From Phoronis australis (lineage: Eukaryota > Phoronida > Phoronidae): a stretch of 64,000 nt of DNA. A program made the translations under genes and the position numbers. The stretch's first letter is position 1. Every line of letters begins with the position of its first letter. The stretch lies in contig NMRA01000156.1 in NCBI GenBank assembly GCA_002633005.1, positions 646,488 through 710,487 on the forward strand. Reading direction: 5' to 3'. The notes beneath the pieces were generated by a model that did not search any database, was not told the DNA's origin, and saw only the letters and a program-made list of their open reading frames with translations. Shown in pieces: positions 59,709-64,000 of this stretch.

Positions 59709-59730
59709 TATTTATAATTGCTCCGCCCCC
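59709..59730 (-). promoter_or_regulatory. GC box and TATA box of the distal promoter
   Basis: On the minus strand GGGGGCGGAG (59730-59721) is followed by TATAAATA (59716-59709). An initiator-like TTCATT with A at 59683 lies 33 bp from the first T of the TATA box. This is the best-formed core promoter in the window. It drives transcription toward the ELAV-like gene. Confidence 0.5.
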
Positions 59731-60316
59731 AAGTTCAGTGTGGGGTTGAATAGTGTACGGTATTTAACTCTAAAATAGGTCACCCGACTGAACTCCTTGG
59801 ACACAGTCAACCTGCAATTTTAAACATTCCAGGGCTTGACTGCGACAATTTATTTGTGCTGGATCCTTTGTTTCGGCGGATTTATCTATCCAGGACAACG
59901 TTCCAACGTTTAGCGCGAGATTCAATTTCGAATCGTTTAATTGGTGCACAATTAAGATACAGAAAATGTGAGCGAAGCGCTCGAAGAGTACCAGTTGACT
60001 GTTCATTTATAATTTAACTACAAAGCGACAAATAGGGCAAAGTAATCAACTGTTCCTGGGACTCTAACATGAAATCCGAGGCAAGTTCCGAAGAAGATTC
60101 AAGTCGCTGGGTAATATAAAACATAGCTAAAGAAAAGTAATGAATAAGACTTTATGTTAAGATATAAGGTGAACTTTATCCAAATATTATTTTGTAAATT
60201 TGTTCATAACCATCTCATTCCTCCAAATGTTTCTCTCAATAGTTTTGAAGGTATTTATTTATTTGTTTTCTGTTCTTCAATTATTAAATTAGAGAAAACG
60301 TCCCACAAAAATAAAC

Positions 60317-60338
60317 ATGGCGGACAAGAAGGAGTCGG
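60317..60338 (+). CDS. Possible first coding exon of a divergent neighbour (MADKKES...)
   Basis: An ATG in AACATGGCGG, an excellent start context, opens the codons for MADKKES and one further base before a possible donor GTTTGT. Without splicing the frame ends after 13 codons. The ATGGCGGAC type of start is common at first exons of broadly expressed genes and resembles a YY1-type core (AAnATGGCGG). It lies about 600 bp from the minus-strand distal promoter, so the two would be divergent. The donor is weak and no second exon was recognised in the rest of the window. No function can be assigned. Confidence 0.22.
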
Positions 60339-60504
60339 GTTTGTTTATAGTTGCTTAGTGACTTTACTTTACTGATGCTGCTGTGCCGAACTGTAGTTTT
60401 GCATTTGTGTGGTGCACAAACAGAAACGAACAACTTAACATTAGTTTGCAACAATGTGTTCCTAACGTAGCTATAAAAGTTGAAAATGCAATCTGCCCCT
60501 GCCT

Positions 60505-61129
60505 AGACAGTGACCACCGTCTAGCTGGCCAGTAGTCAGTACTAGGCAGTAGGCCCTACTCTGTAGAGACGGTGAAGATCGTATAGGAGCTTCATACGCC
60601 GGAAACTTTTCGGCGAATTATACCTCACACTGATTAAAATATCAAAGTCACGCTGTTGCAAGTACCTTTTGCTCATAGAGGGACACTTTAGGAGGCCGTC
60701 TATGTCTTAAACTCCTTTCAACTTGAACAAATACTTCAATTGTCAAACTTTTTCTTTGAGCAGTCCTTCCTTCAGTTCCCAAAATCGGAAACTGGACTTT
60801 TTTCGCAGTGCATGCCAGGGGATATGACGTCATACCATCTGGCGTGCGCAGTGTTAAAAATGTCCAGTTTCCGATTTTGGGAACTGAATGAAAGACTGAG
60901 CACTCAAAGAAAAAGTTTGATAACGGAAGTATTTGTTCGAGATGGAATTAATTAAAGACGTCGACGACCTCCTAAGGTGTCCCTCTATGTGCAAAAGGTA
61001 CTTATAACAATGTCACTTTGATGTTTTAATCAGTGTGAGGCATAATTCACCGAAATGCTCCCGGTGTATGAAGTTCCTGTAGGAGCTTCACCGCCTGTTG
61101 TTCAACTAGAGACGGTGGTCACTGTCGAG
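60505..61129. mobile_element. Foldback element with ~300-bp inverted arms, Mutator-like by form
   Basis: The two halves are reverse complements over roughly 300 bp, with the left arm carrying about 45 extra bases near its outer end. Outer ends share GACAGTGACCACCGTCT. Matching inner blocks include CCCAAAATCGGAAACTGGAC on the left with its complement on the right, and AGAGGGACAC. The centre is the perfect palindrome ATGACGTCAT (60824-60833). CCCCTGCCT occurs in the same orientation at both outer edges (60496-60504 and 61130-61138), consistent with a 9-bp target-site duplication. Long arms and a 9-bp duplication are typical of Mutator-like elements; no transposase is present, so this would be non-autonomous. 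Confidence 0.75.
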
Positions 61130-62039
61130 CCCCTGCCTTGCCTAGCTCATACAATTATTATGTCGAATTCGAATCATATTGAAAGTGGGTCACTCCACTT
61201 GACTTTTTTGAAAAAACTGAAGAATATGTTGCAGAGTAATTGAACACAGTGCTTGGTCATCAACTTTCAAGCCTTGCTAGCCTAAAGAAAAGCTAAGTAC
61301 CTTACGTGATCGCTAAAACCCCCACTATTTGATAAACTTTTGTGTGCTTTTTCAGTGACCTAGTTACGTGACATCGACAGAAATCAAAAAGTTCAAAATA
61401 ACGCACCAGCTTCAGTTGAAATAAAAGCAAAGGCATTGTTTCTCTTTATATTTTTTAAGTTGAATACATGATAAAACTACTTTTAATTCTTTGATTACAA
61501 TTAAGTTACAGATTAAAAGAATTAGAAAATGGTATCCCGGTGCTTGTGTCGAACTTGGGTCACGTGTGTCTGTTCCTTTGAAGTGAATGAGTTAGTCTCG
61601 TAGATTGCCGCTAGGAGAATGATGCAAGATTGGTTTAACCAGCTGCAAGGTTTCAGTCCCTGAAAATCTGTTGTGTTATTTTATTGTCGATTTTCATCCT
61701 CTATGCTTTGATTCTGGTTTTTAGTCAATTCTTGTGCATTTTAGACTATATTTTTCAAGTGATCCACATTCGACACACTTGACCCACTTGTGATACAATC
61801 GACCACCTCAGAATTATGGAATAATAAGTAATGTTAAACTGAAACTAATCTAGGTATGATGAGTATTCTCATAAAGAGGATGAAATTGTCTACAAAGTCA
61901 GCACATTTTAAATGTTTAAATTGGTAGAATAAACAAAGTTGCGCTAAAAGATTTCGTTGCACTTAGTGACTCGAATTTTACATAACGATTGTACTACACT
62001 ACTACTGACTGTAGTGTAGGCCTTGGCCTTTTAAGAGTG

Positions 62040-62292
62040 TGCCACCGTCTCGACTGGTCCCAACACTCATAGAAACAGTGGAGCTCCTATAGGGGCTTCA
62101 TATGCTGGAAGCTTTTCGGCGAATTATGTCTCATATTCATTAAAACATCAACGTTGCGTTGCTTTAAGTACCTTTTACGCATAGAGGGACACCTTGGGTC
62201 TTTAGGAGGTCATCGATATCTTTTTAATTCCTCCCGTAATCGAACTTTTTTCGAGCAGTCTTTTGTTGAGTTGCTCCAACTGCTGCATGCCA
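62040..62292. mobile_element. One-armed relative of the foldback element
   Basis: Same orientation as the left arm of the element at 60505. Shared words include CCACCGTCT, AGGAGCTTCATA-like sequence, CTTTTCGGCGAATTAT, AAGTACCTTTT, CATAGAGGGACAC and CTGCATGCCAG. It has a small insertion (GGGTCTTT) and lacks the opposite arm. Confidence 0.7.
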
Positions 62293-64000
62293 GTTTGATA
62301 ATTGGCCCAAATATGTTGTATAAACAGCAGAATTGATACAAAGCAGAATATGAGCAATGTGTTCAAAAGTTTTAGACTATGTAGTCTCATTTCTTGTCTG
62401 ATTTTCAAAATCTAACCACGTATACTTTTCAAGAACTATTCAATTAATGCCTTTTAAAAACTTTCAAAATGAAAATTTGAAAAGTACTATTTTGGCCCTA
62501 GTGTGTTTGTTATGGGTCTGATTATCCAGAGAACGATGTCCAGAGGCGATGTAATTGGCTACAACTGCATGGGGTCTTTGATCATTGCGGCAGATTTCAC
62601 GTTATGTTAACATGTCAAGTTGGCCAATCTCGACTAGTGAGGGCGTTAACATAGGATTCTTAGCTTTCCCTTGGTCTTGGGGCTTGGACTTGGTTGGTCT
62701 TTGTTTGTCTCAATGCTTTAACTAATTCTAGCAGCTCAACGATCACGGGACAACGAACAAAAACTTTTTAGTGCCACTAAGTTCATTTTATCAATTTAGA
62801 CAAATTGTATTGATCTTGTAGTAAACATCATCTTCTATTCCATTAGGTATCACCCATCACACGTTGAGTGATATCAATTAATGTTAGTCATTTTCCATAA
62901 TTCTCGAGCCATCTAATGCAACCATAACTTACTCCCCCAATGAAATTCCACTGCATTCTTTGGGCCTTTGGACAAGTTTGGGGGCAGTAAGATTACTCTG
63001 TTACGTAGTGGTGTACACAATACAAGTCGCCCAATTGTAGGTGTTACACAATATAGGTTAGAACATGTCAAAAAAAGGAGCAGCTTTTGCGTTTACATTG
63101 CATACGTCTTCTCTTTTAGTTAACCACTTTTTTGCTGTTCAAACGATGAGTAGTTAACCAATTAGCGCTGTTCAAACAATGAAATGGGTCAATTTTCAAC
63201 AGCGCAGTTAGTTTTCATAGTCAGGGAAAGAATGTTCACGAGCAGGCAGTGGCCATTTCCGGCAGCTCTCTCTGTTCCCTTATCCCCAAACGAAAGAAAC
63301 CGGTTACAGAAGTCCTGGCGCTGTGTAAAGTGGCTTCCGATAAAAGGTGCCAGTTGGGAAATGAGATGTAACACCTAATCGAGGTGTGGGTCATTTTATA
63401 AACCAGAATCGTTGAGGCCCCAAAAGTGACCAAAAACTGTCTGGATGATAGCATAACAAGAATGGATGAATTGCACTGTAATTGAAAACTGGCCGTAACT
63501 TGCGCTATTTTTTAGATTTACAGCTTCTAAAACCGAACTCGCTCCTCTAATGAAATGAGAAACTTGGCGCTATGGTCTAGTTATTTGTTTTCCATCCTGT
63601 TCAACTAAAATAGAAGAAACAAATACATGCAAGTCGGACTCTCAAGCAAAAAGCTAGTGCAAGGCTGTTTTTGGATGCTGCGGCAATTATCTATACGCCC
63701 TCATTTAGCTTTTACCAGAAGCAGATGACCAGATGACAAGAATTTTTTTTTTGTGAATGAGTACGATGAGGTACTATCATTGGCCAATTTCTTGTTGTCA
63801 GAGTTGCAAAAACTTAAGTATGGTTGGATGTGTTACAAGTTTCATTGTGAAAGGACCACAAGTGGAATTGTGGCAAATTGAAAAAGCGAGCTTCACTTAA
63901 ATTGTCAACTTTTTGCCCACATCGTTCATTGGCTGTGTTTTGATATCCAGACATACGTACACAGTTTAAGCTAGCTGGCTTAGCCTCCAGGCATTACTCA

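Larger units (their letters stand above)
59731..64000. other. Region upstream of the distal promoter
   Basis: Holds the possible first exon at 60317, the foldback element (60505-61129), its one-armed relative (62040-62292) and a 34-bp tandem duplication at 63118-63185 (AGTTAACCA...CTGTTCAAAC). No complete gene is recognisable; the rest is AT-rich sequence without clear features. Confidence 0.55.

Overview
This window looks like animal nuclear DNA: AT-rich, with long introns, GT-AG splice sites and scattered transposon debris. Essentially all recognisable coding sequence belongs to one gene read from the minus strand, a neuronal ELAV/Hu-type RNA-binding protein with RRM domains. The protein and gene structure (RRM1 split at [16 protein letters not shown]2 at phase 0 to phase 1, exons of 104 and 154 nt) fit a bilaterian ELAV-like gene. 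The overall look suggests an invertebrate, perhaps a mollusc or other lophotrochozoan, but the sequence alone does not fix the taxon.

Layout in transcript order, right to left. A GC-box plus TATA promoter near 59.7 kb precedes a candidate non-coding first exon (59683-59348). Four further candidate first or start-bearing exons follow: 46679-46578 (34-residue N-terminus), 40488-40372 (own TATA box, N-terminus MQ), 29734-29663 (MEYIQ) and 27891-27853 (MLYSNPWMVEFPK). All four end in phase 0 and can join a shared 48-nt exon (24593-24546). Then come the RRM1 exons (21698-21404 and 8429-8326), two alternative 154-nt exons for the first half of RRM2 (5011-4858 and 4500-4347), and the second half of RRM2 plus part of the hinge (875-641). 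The rest of the hinge, RRM3 and the 3' UTR lie beyond the left edge.

The most notable feature is the tandem pair of RRM2 exons. They have the same length (154 nt), the same phases and about 67% residue identity. Using both or neither breaks the reading frame, so they are predicted to be mutually exclusive. Each is followed about 105-110 nt downstream by a UG-repeat tract in the pre-mRNA.

The introns hold a tRNA-derived SINE head (13.06 kb), a LINE 3' end (22.2 kb), short inverted modules (22.8 and 31.6 kb), a dispersed family of about 160 bp (five copies), minisatellites and microsatellites, and possible regulatory clusters. Upstream of the distal promoter lies a foldback element of about 625 bp with arms of about 300 bp and a 9-bp target duplication (60505-61129), with a one-armed relative at about 62.04-62.29 kb. 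A possible divergent neighbouring gene may start at 60317 (MADKKES...).

No rRNA, functional tRNA, CRISPR array or bacterial-type operon was seen. Exon calls rest on reading frame, splice-site sequence and family knowledge; no alignment or transcript data were available.
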